This document shows positions 10,139 through 18,586 of a stretch of 64,000 bases of DNA, in pieces. The stretch covers positions 124,001 to 188,000 of the forward strand of contig NZ_CP024308.1 in the NCBI RefSeq assembly GCF_002944405.1. The letters are read 5' to 3'. The notes under the pieces were generated by a model. The model was not told the DNA's origin and did not search any database. It saw only the letters and a program-made list of their open reading frames with translations. Position 1 is the stretch's first letter, and each line of letters begins with the position of its first letter. The DNA is from Sinorhizobium fredii (lineage in GTDB: Bacteria; Pseudomonadota; Alphaproteobacteria; Rhizobiales; Rhizobiaceae). Both the position numbers and the translations under genes were made by a program.

Positions 10139-11167
10139 TCAGCGAGGCATGCTGTTGCTGCTAATGCGGTTCTGCATCGCCTCAGCAGCGGCGTTGCGAA
10201 TATTGGTTCTCATGCCTTCCTGTGTGCGTGCCCTGGCTTGCATCCCGGCGTTGCCAATTGACCCCGCCAGACGTTGTCCGCCTGACAGCGCGGATATTGG
10301 TGCCGATACGCCTGCCCATCGGCCAACGGCACGTGCGAAATTCCCGATACCGGCGGCCACGCCACCGGTGATGCCTTGCGCGAGTACCTGAATGTTGAAG
10401 AGGACAAATGCGCCTGCAGCGCACAGTAGCAGGAAGGCAGCAACATCGCTAAGCTGAAGCCGCCGCTGGCTCGCAGCGCTCGCAACTTTCGTCAATTCCG
10501 GATCCATGGCCGAGATCAGAAATGCGGCCACGACATAAACGAACAGAGGGATGAGGGCATACATCAGCACCTGTTGGAACCAGGCGACGCCCAAGCCTCT
10601 CGTTTGATCGAAGAGCATGCAGCCGATGAAGATTGGAGCAGTTCCAATCAGTACCCACATCATCACCTTGGCAAGCAACAGAATCGCCAGCGCCACAGCA
10701 ATGAAAACCCCAACTGCAAACATGATCAGAAAACCGACCATGGAGGGGAGAATTGTTAGATACCCGGACTGCTCAGCAAACGCGGAAGCGGCATTATTCG
10801 CCGTTTTCCAGATCATCGATAGGCCGTTTGTCGGCTCTGTGATGCCTGTCCCGGTGGCGGTAAGGATCGCCCGGCCGACGTCCTCTGGCGTGTTATTCAG
10901 CCAAGAATAGAAAAGAGTGTTGAAGTAGTCCCACTCTCTGACCAGCGCCAGAATGATCAACATCCGGGCGACGCGACCAATGATCTCGCTGACGCTGACG
11001 CGAGCCGTTCCCATGAAAAGCTGGAGGCCGTAGTAGCCCACATATGCAATGAACATGATGGTGAGCAGCGGCACGATCTCATCACCGACAATCCCGTAGG
11101 CCCGGGAAGAAAAATTCGCGCCGGTCTGTTCAATTCTGTCCAGCAGATCGCCTAGAAAATCGTGCAT
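10139..11167 (-). CDS. virB6: VirB6 polytopic membrane protein
   Basis: The inner-membrane channel component of the transfer machine. The 342-residue protein has about six hydrophobic segments. These include LLTIMFIAYVGYYGLQLFM near 33, ILPSMVGFLIMFAVGVFIAV near 140, the long pair around 160-190 with WVLIGTAPIFIGCMLFDQTRG (the VirB6/TrbL signature area), and a helix near 240-260. A soluble C-terminal tail of roughly 70 residues is rich in Ala, Arg and Asn. It sits between the small lipoprotein and virB8, as expected for P-type systems. Confidence 0.9.
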   Translation of the reverse strand: MHDFLGDLLDRIEQTGANFSSRAYGIVGDEIVPLLTIMFIAYVGYYGLQLFMGTARVSVSEIIGRVARMLIILALVREWDYFNTLFYSWLNNTPEDVGRAILTATGTGITEPTNGLSMIWKTANNAASAFAEQSGYLTILPSMVGFLIMFAVGVFIAVALAILLLAKVMMWVLIGTAPIFIGCMLFDQTRGLGVAWFQQVLMYALIPLFVYVVAAFLISAMDPELTKVASAASQRRLQLSDVAAFLLLCAAGAFVLFNIQVLAQGITGGVAAGIGNFARAVGRWAGVSAPISALSGGQRLAGSIGNAGMQARARTQEGMRTNIRNAAAEAMQNRISSNSMPR

Positions 11168-11182
11168 CGTTGCAAATTGTCC

Positions 11183-11410
11183 TTATTCAGCCGCCGTCGC
11201 CTCAATCGCAGCGAAGGCGGCCGCTGCGTCACCGTTGACGCTCATCATCGGGCCGCATTCTTGGCGAGGATCCGGAACGTAAGACGTCAGGTTGGCAGGT
11301 CTCTTGCAGGGGGCGGTCTTCTCCTTCGCCGCTGTACCGCAGCCGGCCAGGCCGGCCGCGATCAGGACGAGAAACAGAACCTTTGCGGTCGTGGTGTTTT
11401 TACTGGTCAC
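11183..11410 (-). CDS. small lipoprotein in the entry-exclusion position
   Basis: A 75-residue protein with a lipoprotein signal: a charged start, the hydrophobic run VLFLVLIAAG and the lipobox LAGC at about 21-24. The mature part is about 50 residues with two more cysteines. The gene overlaps the end of virB5 by 11 bases and precedes virB6 by 15. In the pKM101 and R388 systems this slot between virB5 and virB6 holds the eex entry-exclusion lipoprotein, whereas VirB7 lies after virB6. This is therefore a candidate Eex, or a relocated VirB7. No residue-level similarity to known Eex was recognised. Confidence 0.75.
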   Translation of the reverse strand: MTSKNTTTAKVLFLVLIAAGLAGCGTAAKEKTAPCKRPANLTSYVPDPRQECGPMMSVNGDAAAAFAAIEATAAE

Positions 11411-12101
11411 TGTAGGTGAGCGCCTTCTTCGAGTTGGAAATGTCCGTCAGGCGCCGCTGGTTATCGGCCTGAAGCGAAGACACGGCGCCGTTCATGACGC
11501 CGATCAGCTCGTTGATGGTCAGGCCTGCCTGAACCTGAAGCTGTGTGTTCTGATCGATCGAGCCCTTGATGTCCTTGGCCTGGCCGATGTTTGCCCCCGC
11601 CTGCTCGAAAGAGGTGCGGCGCGTTTGAACTGCCTGTTGCGATCCGGTAACGAGCGCCGCGACACCGAGAACGGTGTTCACCATCTCTTCGTAAGATTTG
11701 TCGCCCGAAAAGGAGCTGCCCGCCTGCCCGGACAGGTTCTTCACCAGTTGCAGGCCGTTGATGAAGGTCGTTGCGACCTTGGCAACATCGCCGCCCATGC
11801 TTCCGAAGTTCGGAACGCCGCCAGACATCAGGCTATCGAAGGACGGCATTTGAGAGACGCTGAAGCCATTGCCGACGGCAAGATTCTGCATCTGATTGGC
11901 GTCGCTACCGCGATCGCCGGTTACCGCCTGTAGGGTCTCCTGCACCGTTTTCAGGACTTCCTTGTTGGTGCCGAGAATGTCGTCTGTGGTTTTCGACGTT
12001 CTCTGCGCAATCTCAAGATTTGCAGCGTCGATGACCGGGACTTGCGCGGAAGCTGCGGACGCAAGGGCCACCGAGCACGCCGTTAAGATCAAACGTTTCA
12101 T
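11400..12101 (-). CDS. virB5: VirB5 minor pilus protein
   Basis: VirB5 proteins are exported and sit at the pilus tip. The start at 12101 is chosen because it has GAGGAG upstream and begins a clear signal peptide (MKRLILTACSVALASAASA, cleaved before QVPVID). The 233-residue product is mostly helical with no enzymatic motif. Its mature start QVPVIDAANLE and the long helical C-terminus (INELIGVMNGAVSSLQADNQRR) fit the VirB5/TraC family. Position between a transglycosylase gene and virB6 supports the call. A longer frame exists but overlaps the upstream gene without reason. Confidence 0.85.
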   Translation of the reverse strand: MKRLILTACSVALASAASAQVPVIDAANLEIAQRTSKTTDDILGTNKEVLKTVQETLQAVTGDRGSDANQMQNLAVGNGFSVSQMPSFDSLMSGGVPNFGSMGGDVAKVATTFINGLQLVKNLSGQAGSSFSGDKSYEEMVNTVLGVAALVTGSQQAVQTRRTSFEQAGANIGQAKDIKGSIDQNTQLQVQAGLTINELIGVMNGAVSSLQADNQRRLTDISNSKKALTYSDQ

Positions 12102-12112
12102 GGCAGTTCTCC

Positions 12113-13201
12113 TCATTGAGCGGTCAACATCAGATCTACGTTGGCTTCGCGCTCCCGCTTCTGGACGCAAGCCTTTTCTGTCGGGCTCCATTCAAGCCCC
12201 TCGCGAGGATCGCAAATGCCAGTCGTTTCGCGGTCCGTCTCATCGTCATCCTTCTTGAAGCCGCTCGTACGTGATGCGCCTGAAAGATTGCCGACATCGA
12301 CCGCACTTCGAGAATTCATGAGGTCCGCCATTGTCGTGCCGAGGCGGATGACCTGGTTCATCATTTCGAGGTTTGCGTTTCGCGCGCCCGAATTATGGTC
12401 CCAACTGTCCTGAATGGTCCCGCTGGACATGGCGCCCAACTGCTGCAGCCAGGAGGCAACATTCCCGCTGCTTTCCCCGATCGCCTGGGACGTCGCCATG
12501 GAGTTGATGGTGGAATCCCGCATGCCGGTGAAGGCTGTAGAACCGCCGCCATAGTTCGCAGGAATATTCGCGTCGTCGGAGCCGCCAAAAGCAGGAAGCC
12601 ACTTTTGGGTGATGTTCGCCACATACCCCTGCGTTTCCTTGAAAGGTGGGATTCCGCCCCACTTCTGGACGTTACCAGGACCCGCGTTATAGGCGGCCAG
12701 TGCGAGATTGGTGTTGCCGTTGAAGCGCCGGAGCTGTTGTTTCAGATAGCGCGCGCCGCCACGAAGATTGTCTTCCATGTCATAAGGATTGACCCCGAGC
12801 TCCTTTGCCGTACCCGGCATGAGCTGAGAAAGCCCAATAGCGCCGACCGGCGATTTCGCACACGGATTGAGCCGGCTTTCCTGGTAGACGAGCGCCATGA
12901 ACAGGCTTTCGTCGACGCCTTCTTCCTGGGCCACTCGCTTCACGAGGCCGGTGATTTCCGGGTTAGCTGTCGCAGCGGAAGTGGCGTCACCGCTGCGACC
13001 CGGACGATACATTGAGCAGGTCACACTTTTGCTGACCGTATGGCGGTCACTGTCCGTCTTCTCGATTTCCGCCGTCGTCTGATCGCGTTTGGTGTCGGTC
13101 TCGAGCACCTTGCCGTCAAGTATCGGCACCTGAGAGTGCGCCGTTCCGAAGGCACCAAGCCACAGCGCGGAAATCACCCACAAAGCAGGACTCTTCCTCA
13201 T
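12113..13201 (-). CDS. second VirB1-like lytic transglycosylase, with VirB5-like N-terminus
   Basis: A peptidoglycan-cleaving enzyme that locally opens the wall for the secretion channel. A signal peptide (cleaved near AHS-QVPILD) is followed by a linker and then the SLT domain around 90-205: the catalytic glutamate in ALVYQESRLNP, then GAIGLSQLMPGTAKELG, LRGGARYLKQQL and LALAAYNAGPGNV. About 170 further residues have no recognised domain and end in PTEKACVQKREREANVDLML. The start at 13201 overlaps the virB4 stop as ATGA. Its mature N-terminus (QVPILDGKVLE) resembles that of VirB5 (QVPVIDAANLE). The operon thus encodes two transglycosylases. Confidence 0.88.
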   Translation of the reverse strand: MRKSPALWVISALWLGAFGTAHSQVPILDGKVLETDTKRDQTTAEIEKTDSDRHTVSKSVTCSMYRPGRSGDATSAATANPEITGLVKRVAQEEGVDESLFMALVYQESRLNPCAKSPVGAIGLSQLMPGTAKELGVNPYDMEDNLRGGARYLKQQLRRFNGNTNLALAAYNAGPGNVQKWGGIPPFKETQGYVANITQKWLPAFGGSDDANIPANYGGGSTAFTGMRDSTINSMATSQAIGESSGNVASWLQQLGAMSSGTIQDSWDHNSGARNANLEMMNQVIRLGTTMADLMNSRSAVDVGNLSGASRTSGFKKDDDETDRETTGICDPREGLEWSPTEKACVQKREREANVDLMLTAQ

Positions 13202-15657
13202 TCGGCCTTCTCCCATCCGCAAAATTCAGCCAGCCAATTTTCAGGTTCGTCGCCATATAGTTCCCGAAGCGCCGCGCACTCCTCGACGGTCTCCTTGCGG
13301 CCGGAAAGCACCTTCACGAGATCGGGCATGGCGGAGAGATCGAGCCGAGCGATGACCGAGTCATTGCCGTGCTTGATCAGAAAAGTTCGCTTTTCGGGCG
13401 GAGTGTTCTTGATGAAGTTGAATTCCTTCACCGTCAGGCCAAAGCGCTTGATGTAGCTCTCTTCGTCGGCCCTCGGGTTCGGAAAGTGAATGTTCGTCGC
13501 CGACTGCTCGATCAGCGTATGCGAGGCTTTTGCCTTGGCGATATCCGCCGCGGACTGGGTGCCGAAGCCAACAATGCCGTTGAGCTTGCGGATGGTTTTC
13601 ATCTTGTCGACGATGAACGCCGAAAATGTCTCGTCCATAAGGAGCTGCCAGCCCTCGTCCATGAAGAACATGACCGGGTTTCCGTCGAGCAGCTCGTCAA
13701 GGCGATGATAGAGGTACATCAGCGCCGGCGTGCGAAGATCCTCGTTGCCGAGGATGTTCGTCATGTCGAACCCTAAGACGCTGCGCCCCGAGAAAGAAAG
13801 GACGTCGTGCTGGGCGTTGAAGAGCCACGCCTTTTCTCCTTCCATCCAAGGCCGAAGGCGAGAGTGAAGGTCATTGGCATCCGCCCGCGACCGGCCCACC
13901 AGCAGCCCGGCCAAGTTCGCCAGGTTGCGCTCCGCCGCAGGTTCCTGCATCAGGCGGACGATCGCCCGCTCTAGCGTATCGTCATCTTCCTGAGTGAAGT
14001 CGCTGCGATCACCGGAACGCAGCATTGCCTTCAGGAGGCGAAGGAGGAATTCGCGGTTTGGGCCGGTATTTTCGAGCTGCAGCGGGTTAAAGCCGGTCGG
14101 CGTTCCGGGCGACAGCACCTCATATGAACCGCCAATCGCCCTTACGAAGATTTCCGCGCCGCGATCCTTGTCGAAGAACACGGCTTTCGGCGTCGGTGAA
14201 ACGCGCATCGCCTGCGCGAGCAGGAAAGTCAAAGCGACCGTTTTACCGGAGCCGGTTGGTCCGGTGACCAGGAAGTGCCCGATGTCGCGGCGATGGAAGT
14301 TGAACCAGTACGGCGTCTGCGACGTGGTTTCGAGGATTGTGATCGGCAGTCCCCAATGCGTGCGATCGGCCTGGCCCGTCGCGAAATTGTGCATGGAGGA
14401 CAGGCCGGAAAAATTCGCGCTCGACAGCATCGCTTTGCGAGCAATGTAGCTGTGATTGCCGGGCAGTTGCGCCCAAAATCCCGCTTCGAGGTTCAGATCC
14501 TCGCGAAGCCAGGTGAGATTCATGTCGGTGAGGCAAGCACCGAGTTCGGAAACGGTGCGGCTAAGGCCCGGGAGGTCGCGGGAGAGGCATAGGAGCGAAA
14601 GATGATGGAAGCCGAAGACGGCTTCCTGGTTCATCAGGCTGTTGAGCGCATAGTCGATATCCTGTTCGACTGAGCTACCGGCCTCGTCCGAGGCTCTGAT
14701 CTGCCTCTGCAATCGACTAATACGTTCTTGGGCGATCGGCTTGTCGGCGATCGTGAAGGATTGCGTCAGAATGAATTCGTGGTTCACCTGCAGCAGGCCG
14801 TCCAGCATTCCCGGCCCGGTGAAGGGCGGATATTCCTTGATGGACAGCAGCGCTCCAAAGCGGGTGTCTTCATCGACAGCCGCTTGAGCCTGCATCGTCC
14901 GCTTGCTGAAGTGCAGTCGCGACGTGCCGACATAATTGCGAATGCCCATGCGGGGCAGGCGCATCTTGCGCGGCACGCCGCAGCTCAGGATCGCGTTGAA
15001 GAACTCGCAGGGTTCGGAGTAGGGCTCGCCTTTCTCCTTCTCTTCCTGCCCTTCAATCTTCGCCTCGTCGTCATTCCTGCGACGATAGGTAATTCCGAGC
15101 GCCCGGGCTCCATACTTATGCAGATCACGGACGATGTTGCCGATCAGCTCCTCGAGCTCCGTAACATCTTCGCGCGTTTGCTGGATCCGAGCGTCCCTGT
15201 TTGCCTTGTCAAAGAGCCTCTTCAGCGAGTCGCCAATGCCGAGGGCGCCCCGCATCCCAGACCGCACGACCGTCAGGTATATTTCGTTTGTGAACATGCG
15301 CTTATGGCGCAGTTGCCCCATGTAGCGCTTGTTCAACAGGTCGCAGAATGGTTCATCGAACGCGCCACCGATCTGCGTTTCGACCTCTCTTCGGATCACG
15401 GTCGACCAAAGAGAATAGCGGCTCGACCCCAACGCGCGGATCATCGTGTTTTGGACCACCGACCGCATGTTGAGCTCAGCCTGGTCCTCCGTCTGGAAGA
15501 ACAGTCCATCGAGTTTGATGACGCTTAGAAGCGAGCCGTTTTCCAGCCCGATCACGGTATCGGAGACGTGCCGCAGATACGGAATATGAGTCGACATGGG
15601 CCGCTCATTGCTGGCGACCCGGCCGAATCCAAGCTCTTCTTTGACGACTTTCAGCAT
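13198..15657 (-). CDS. virB4: VirB4 ATPase
   Basis: The largest ATPase of the machine, required for pilus biogenesis. The chosen start (ATG 15657) is two bases after the virB3 stop and begins MLKVVKEELGFGRVASNERPM; an in-frame start 30 bases upstream would overlap virB3. The 819 residues include the N-terminal VirB4 domain (HIPYLRHVSDTVIGLENGSLL) and Walker A GPTGSGKTV near residue 466. Walker B VMFFMDEGWQLL follows, then IVGFGTQSAADIAKA and the ATNIHFPNPRADEESYIKRF block. No VirB3 fusion is present. Confidence 0.95.
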   Translation of the reverse strand: MLKVVKEELGFGRVASNERPMSTHIPYLRHVSDTVIGLENGSLLSVIKLDGLFFQTEDQAELNMRSVVQNTMIRALGSSRYSLWSTVIRREVETQIGGAFDEPFCDLLNKRYMGQLRHKRMFTNEIYLTVVRSGMRGALGIGDSLKRLFDKANRDARIQQTREDVTELEELIGNIVRDLHKYGARALGITYRRRNDDEAKIEGQEEKEKGEPYSEPCEFFNAILSCGVPRKMRLPRMGIRNYVGTSRLHFSKRTMQAQAAVDEDTRFGALLSIKEYPPFTGPGMLDGLLQVNHEFILTQSFTIADKPIAQERISRLQRQIRASDEAGSSVEQDIDYALNSLMNQEAVFGFHHLSLLCLSRDLPGLSRTVSELGACLTDMNLTWLREDLNLEAGFWAQLPGNHSYIARKAMLSSANFSGLSSMHNFATGQADRTHWGLPITILETTSQTPYWFNFHRRDIGHFLVTGPTGSGKTVALTFLLAQAMRVSPTPKAVFFDKDRGAEIFVRAIGGSYEVLSPGTPTGFNPLQLENTGPNREFLLRLLKAMLRSGDRSDFTQEDDDTLERAIVRLMQEPAAERNLANLAGLLVGRSRADANDLHSRLRPWMEGEKAWLFNAQHDVLSFSGRSVLGFDMTNILGNEDLRTPALMYLYHRLDELLDGNPVMFFMDEGWQLLMDETFSAFIVDKMKTIRKLNGIVGFGTQSAADIAKAKASHTLIEQSATNIHFPNPRADEESYIKRFGLTVKEFNFIKNTPPEKRTFLIKHGNDSVIARLDLSAMPDLVKVLSGRKETVEECAALRELYGDEPENWLAEFCGWEKAE

Positions 15658-15659
15658 GG

Positions 15660-15959
15660 TCACGGTCCGTAAGAGTTGGTGCCCCAAAAGCGCTTGTTGG
15701 GCGTGCGGGGGGCCTTGCGGGACGTCACCTGCATCACATCGAGGATCCTGTTGTCCCAGGTGCAGAGCGAGAACAGGACAACGTAAGCGACCGGCGCGAT
15801 GAGCAATGCCAGGAGATCGTTTGTTGCAAGCCAGCCGATAATGGTGACGCCAACGATCAGCACCACCGCCATGTAGGGCACGCCCCAGAGTGTTGGGGAC
15901 CGGGTTAACCCGATCACCAACGGCGTCAGAGCTGGTTTTTCGTCCTGAAACTCACTCAT
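15660..15959 (-). CDS. virB3: VirB3 inner-membrane protein
   Basis: A short 99-residue component needed for pilus assembly. It has the canonical layout: PLVIGLTRSPTLWGVPYMA before the first hydrophobic segment, followed by a second one (LLALLIAPVAYVVLFSLCTWD). It lies directly between virB2 and virB4, three bases after virB2. Confidence 0.93.
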   Translation of the reverse strand: MSEFQDEKPALTPLVIGLTRSPTLWGVPYMAVVLIVGVTIIGWLATNDLLALLIAPVAYVVLFSLCTWDNRILDVMQVTSRKAPRTPNKRFWGTNSYGP

Positions 15960-15962
15960 CGG

Positions 15963-16301
15963 TCACTGACCGACCGCCGAGATCATCTCGTCGACGATCG
16001 CCGGTGCGCCAAACACCAGACCGATGCCCATCACGACCGCGCCGGCCGTGAACCACGATAGGCGTCCGGCGAATGCCAGAAACCCAAGCCCGATAACGGC
16101 AATGATCGCGAGCAGGCGACCGAACGGGCCGGTGATGAAATCGACGATCATCTGTACCGCCGTTTGCAGCGGCCCGAAGGCGCCGCCTGCGCTCTGCGCC
16201 AGAGCCACATCAGCGCCCGCGACCTGGAAAGCCGCCACGATGCCGAGCGTCGCTGCGAGCTTCAACGCCTGAGACTTCCTCGTTTGCATTTCAAATTGCA
16301 T
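15963..16301 (-). CDS. virB2: VirB2 major pilin
   Basis: The pilin subunit. It has 112 residues with a long signal peptide (LKLAATLGIVAAFQVAGADVALA) and two hydrophobic helices in the mature part (PFGRLLAIIAVIGLGFLAFAG and FTAGAVVMGIGLVFGAPAIVD), the standard VirB2 layout. The start at 16301 has GGAG eight bases upstream; an upstream in-frame TTG is less likely. Confidence 0.92.
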   Translation of the reverse strand: MQFEMQTRKSQALKLAATLGIVAAFQVAGADVALAQSAGGAFGPLQTAVQMIVDFITGPFGRLLAIIAVIGLGFLAFAGRLSWFTAGAVVMGIGLVFGAPAIVDEMISAVGQ

Positions 16302-16312
16302 GTTTCTCTCCT

Positions 16313-17287
16313 TCAAAAGTGCATGACACCGCCGACAAACTTGCCGGTCTTCTTCACGGCGATGACACCGGCGTCGCCGCTGTCACTGGCATCCGAGACC
16401 GCCTGCGGAGCGGCGGCCGGCCTCGCCTTGCCTTTTGCCGGCGGCATTGGCAGCCCGAGTTGGTAGTTCACCACCTTGGCGACGTATCCGACGGTTTCCT
16501 GGAACGGCGGGATGCCGCCGTGTTGGTAGATCCGCTGTTCGCCGCTGTTGTAGGCAGCCGCGACCAGGAGCGGGTTCTGAAACTCATCAAGCAGAAACCG
16601 CAGGTACTTCATCCCGCCCTCGATATTCTGAGCGGGATCGCAGATGTCCTTGACGCCGAACCGCGCAGCCGTAGCAGGCATGAGCTGCATCGGTCCGCGC
16701 GCGCCCTTTGGGGAATTGCGGCTTTGGTCAAAGCCGCTCTCCGCCCAGGCGATTGCCGTCGCGAAAACTTCATCGACGCGATATTTGCGCGCTGTCTGCA
16801 CAACCAGAGACTTAACCTCTTCCGGGTCGAGCGGCGACGGACCGCACTCATAAACGTCTTTGGTGCTGTCATCTGTCTGCCTAACTGCATCAACGTGCTG
16901 TATCGAGCCCGTGAAACCTTGCGCTTCATCAACCCTGTTCGGTACGTTGCTGGAGGGAGCGAAATTGCTCAAAGCTGCATCAATATGATGCAGACCCCCA
17001 AAATCACGGGGGCCTTTGTCGCCTTTGTTCTGAACCGCACTTTCCTGCTTCACTACACCATCAGCGCCTAGCACGAACTCCTTCTCTGAGCCGCGCCAGC
17101 GCTCATCGAAGTTCGTTGCAAGCTCCGCCTTGCGCTCAATCGTCCAAGTGCCTTTTTTTATTATGTTATCTGCAGATTTCTGCCCATCTTGAGCGTGAGA
17201 AATCTGAACCCAGCTCGTGCACAAAAGGGCGCTTCCCGTCAAAGCGGCCCAGCCCACAACGCTTGAAAATCTAGACCTTTTTTCCAT
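16313..17287 (-). CDS. virB1: VirB1 lytic transglycosylase
   Basis: The first gene of the type IV operon. A signal peptide (cleaved near SHA-QDG) and a 110-residue polar region precede the SLT domain. Visible motifs are the catalytic glutamate in AIAWAESGFDQS, GARGPMQLMPATAARFG, IEGGMKYLRFLLDEF and LLVAAAYNSGEQRI, ending with HGGIPPFQETVGYVAKV. The start at 17287 (MEKRSRF) is preferred over the frame's first codon because it opens the signal sequence. At 324 aa it is longer than the minimal VirB1. Confidence 0.9.
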   Translation of the reverse strand: MEKRSRFSSVVGWAALTGSALLCTSWVQISHAQDGQKSADNIIKKGTWTIERKAELATNFDERWRGSEKEFVLGADGVVKQESAVQNKGDKGPRDFGGLHHIDAALSNFAPSSNVPNRVDEAQGFTGSIQHVDAVRQTDDSTKDVYECGPSPLDPEEVKSLVVQTARKYRVDEVFATAIAWAESGFDQSRNSPKGARGPMQLMPATAARFGVKDICDPAQNIEGGMKYLRFLLDEFQNPLLVAAAYNSGEQRIYQHGGIPPFQETVGYVAKVVNYQLGLPMPPAKGKARPAAAPQAVSDASDSGDAGVIAVKKTGKFVGGVMHF

Positions 17288-17444
17288 TGCCGCGCGCCTA
17301 ACTTGCGGTGTTGTGATCGAGACGAAAACCAACTAAGCTGGTGAAGCTATCGCATCGATTTGGTTCAGCGATACAACTTTTCGAGGCAGACTTAAACCCC
17401 CTATTGCAGGGGAACGAGCTGAAGCAATGGGTAAGGGCTAGAAA
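17288..17444. promoter_or_regulatory. divergent promoter region, virB operon / nuclease-like genes
   Basis: The 157 bases between two outward-facing operons must carry both promoters unless they are driven from elsewhere. No clear operator palindrome is visible. The rightward gene has the leader aagggctagaaaATG (17433-17447), which also occurs exactly before the DUF3846 gene at 42205. Confidence 0.4.
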
Positions 17445-18053
17445 ATGAAACGGACCATCATCGCCGCACTCGCAAGTTGCGCTATCGCAACACCTGCTTT
17501 GTCCCTCTCGGACATCAACAAGGATTACATCAAATCGCTCGCAGCGCCGGGCAAGACGGTTCTCGTGCTCGAATATTACGACGGAAGCGGGAAGGTCGCC
17601 GATCGGAAGGGCTATGCAACAACGGCCGGATTCAAGGCCGTTTCGCCGACCGACTTTCGCGTGGATGACAAGACAACACTGCACCTTTTCGGCCTGGAGC
17701 CATGCAAGGGCGAAATGGTCAATCGCAGTGAAGACTTCGCCGGGAGCTGCACCGATTATGCGCAGCAACAGCTTCAAATCCTGTTACAAAACCCGAAGGT
17801 CGTGTTTTGCCGTGCCTTCGTGAGCGAGCTAGGTTGGCCCGTCCAGAACGTCACCTGCTACGGCTACTATAATTTCCCCGGTAGCCTCGACTCCGTCGAT
17901 ATGTTCGAGGAGCAGCTTTTGTCGCTCGGCGCGCTCCGCCTCGCAAAAAAGCCAGATGGGACTCCCGTTCGTCCGGATCTCTCCAAAGCTGAGGAGATCG
18001 GCCAGAAGGGCTCCTTCGGGATGTGGGCCGATCCGAGGGTGAAGGGTCAATGA
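17445..18053 (+). CDS. exported degenerate thermonuclease-fold protein 1
   Basis: It has 202 residues with a signal peptide (MKRTIIAALASCAIATPALS). The mature part recalls the staphylococcal nuclease (OB) fold: TTLHLFGLEPCK in the place of the RLxGIDAPE loop, a cysteine-bearing region (GSCTDYAQQQLQILLQN), then VFCRAFVSELGWPVQNVTCYGYY. The arginine and acidic residues of active nucleases are not conserved, so enzymatic activity is doubtful. It is the first of three related genes in a row, divergent from the virB operon, hence possibly accessory to conjugation. It overlaps the next gene by ATGA. Confidence 0.65.
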   Translation: MKRTIIAALASCAIATPALSLSDINKDYIKSLAAPGKTVLVLEYYDGSGKVADRKGYATTAGFKAVSPTDFRVDDKTTLHLFGLEPCKGEMVNRSEDFAGSCTDYAQQQLQILLQNPKVVFCRAFVSELGWPVQNVTCYGYYNFPGSLDSVDMFEEQLLSLGALRLAKKPDGTPVRPDLSKAEEIGQKGSFGMWADPRVKGQ

Positions 18054-18586
18054 GAAAGGCTCTTTCCCTTCTGTTGGCTCTCTTGCCGACATCGGTACCC
18101 GCAGCACCGGCAGGCTATTTCGATCTTCTTCCTGGCGTCACCCTGGAAACGGGCGACACGTGGGTTTCCAATGGCGAAAGATTCCGCCTCTACGGCGTCC
18201 AGTCCTGTTTGCGCGGCACTGCCTATACGGACAAGCACGGGCAGAAACGCGACTGCGGCGAGGCGTCCCTTGCCGTGCTGGCGGCCTACATCAAGGACAC
18301 CAAACCCGTTTGCGCCCCGGTGGTGAATAAAGACGGTATCGCTTACGTCGTCTGCTACGCCACAGTTGGGAAGGAGCGGCTTGATCTGGCAAACGTCCTG
18401 ATCACGAGCGGATACGCCTTCGCGGCCCTCAACGGTGAGGGCATGCCCTATCACGTCCCCTATGCCGTGGCTGAGAAACTTGCGCGCGATAAGCGTGCCG
18501 GCCTCTGGCAGTTCGAAGACGTCCAGCATCCGGCCATTCTCTTGAGCCGCGAGGTGAATGCGCGAACCAAGAAGGCAGATCAATGA
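18050..18586 (+). CDS. exported thermonuclease-family protein 2
   Basis: It has 178 residues with a signal peptide ending near VPAAPA. The nuclease-fold blocks FRLYGVQSCLRG, DCGEASLAVLAAYI, VVCYATVGKERLDLANVLITSGYAFA and ARDKRAGLWQFEDV follow family order. The first active-site arginine (FRLYG) is kept, but the expected glutamate and second arginine (normally in DxxGR) are not seen. Start and stop overlap neighbours as ATGA on both sides, so the three nuclease-like genes are translationally coupled. The exported location and paired cysteines suggest a periplasmic domain. Confidence 0.72.
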   Translation: MRKALSLLLALLPTSVPAAPAGYFDLLPGVTLETGDTWVSNGERFRLYGVQSCLRGTAYTDKHGQKRDCGEASLAVLAAYIKDTKPVCAPVVNKDGIAYVVCYATVGKERLDLANVLITSGYAFAALNGEGMPYHVPYAVAEKLARDKRAGLWQFEDVQHPAILLSREVNARTKKADQ

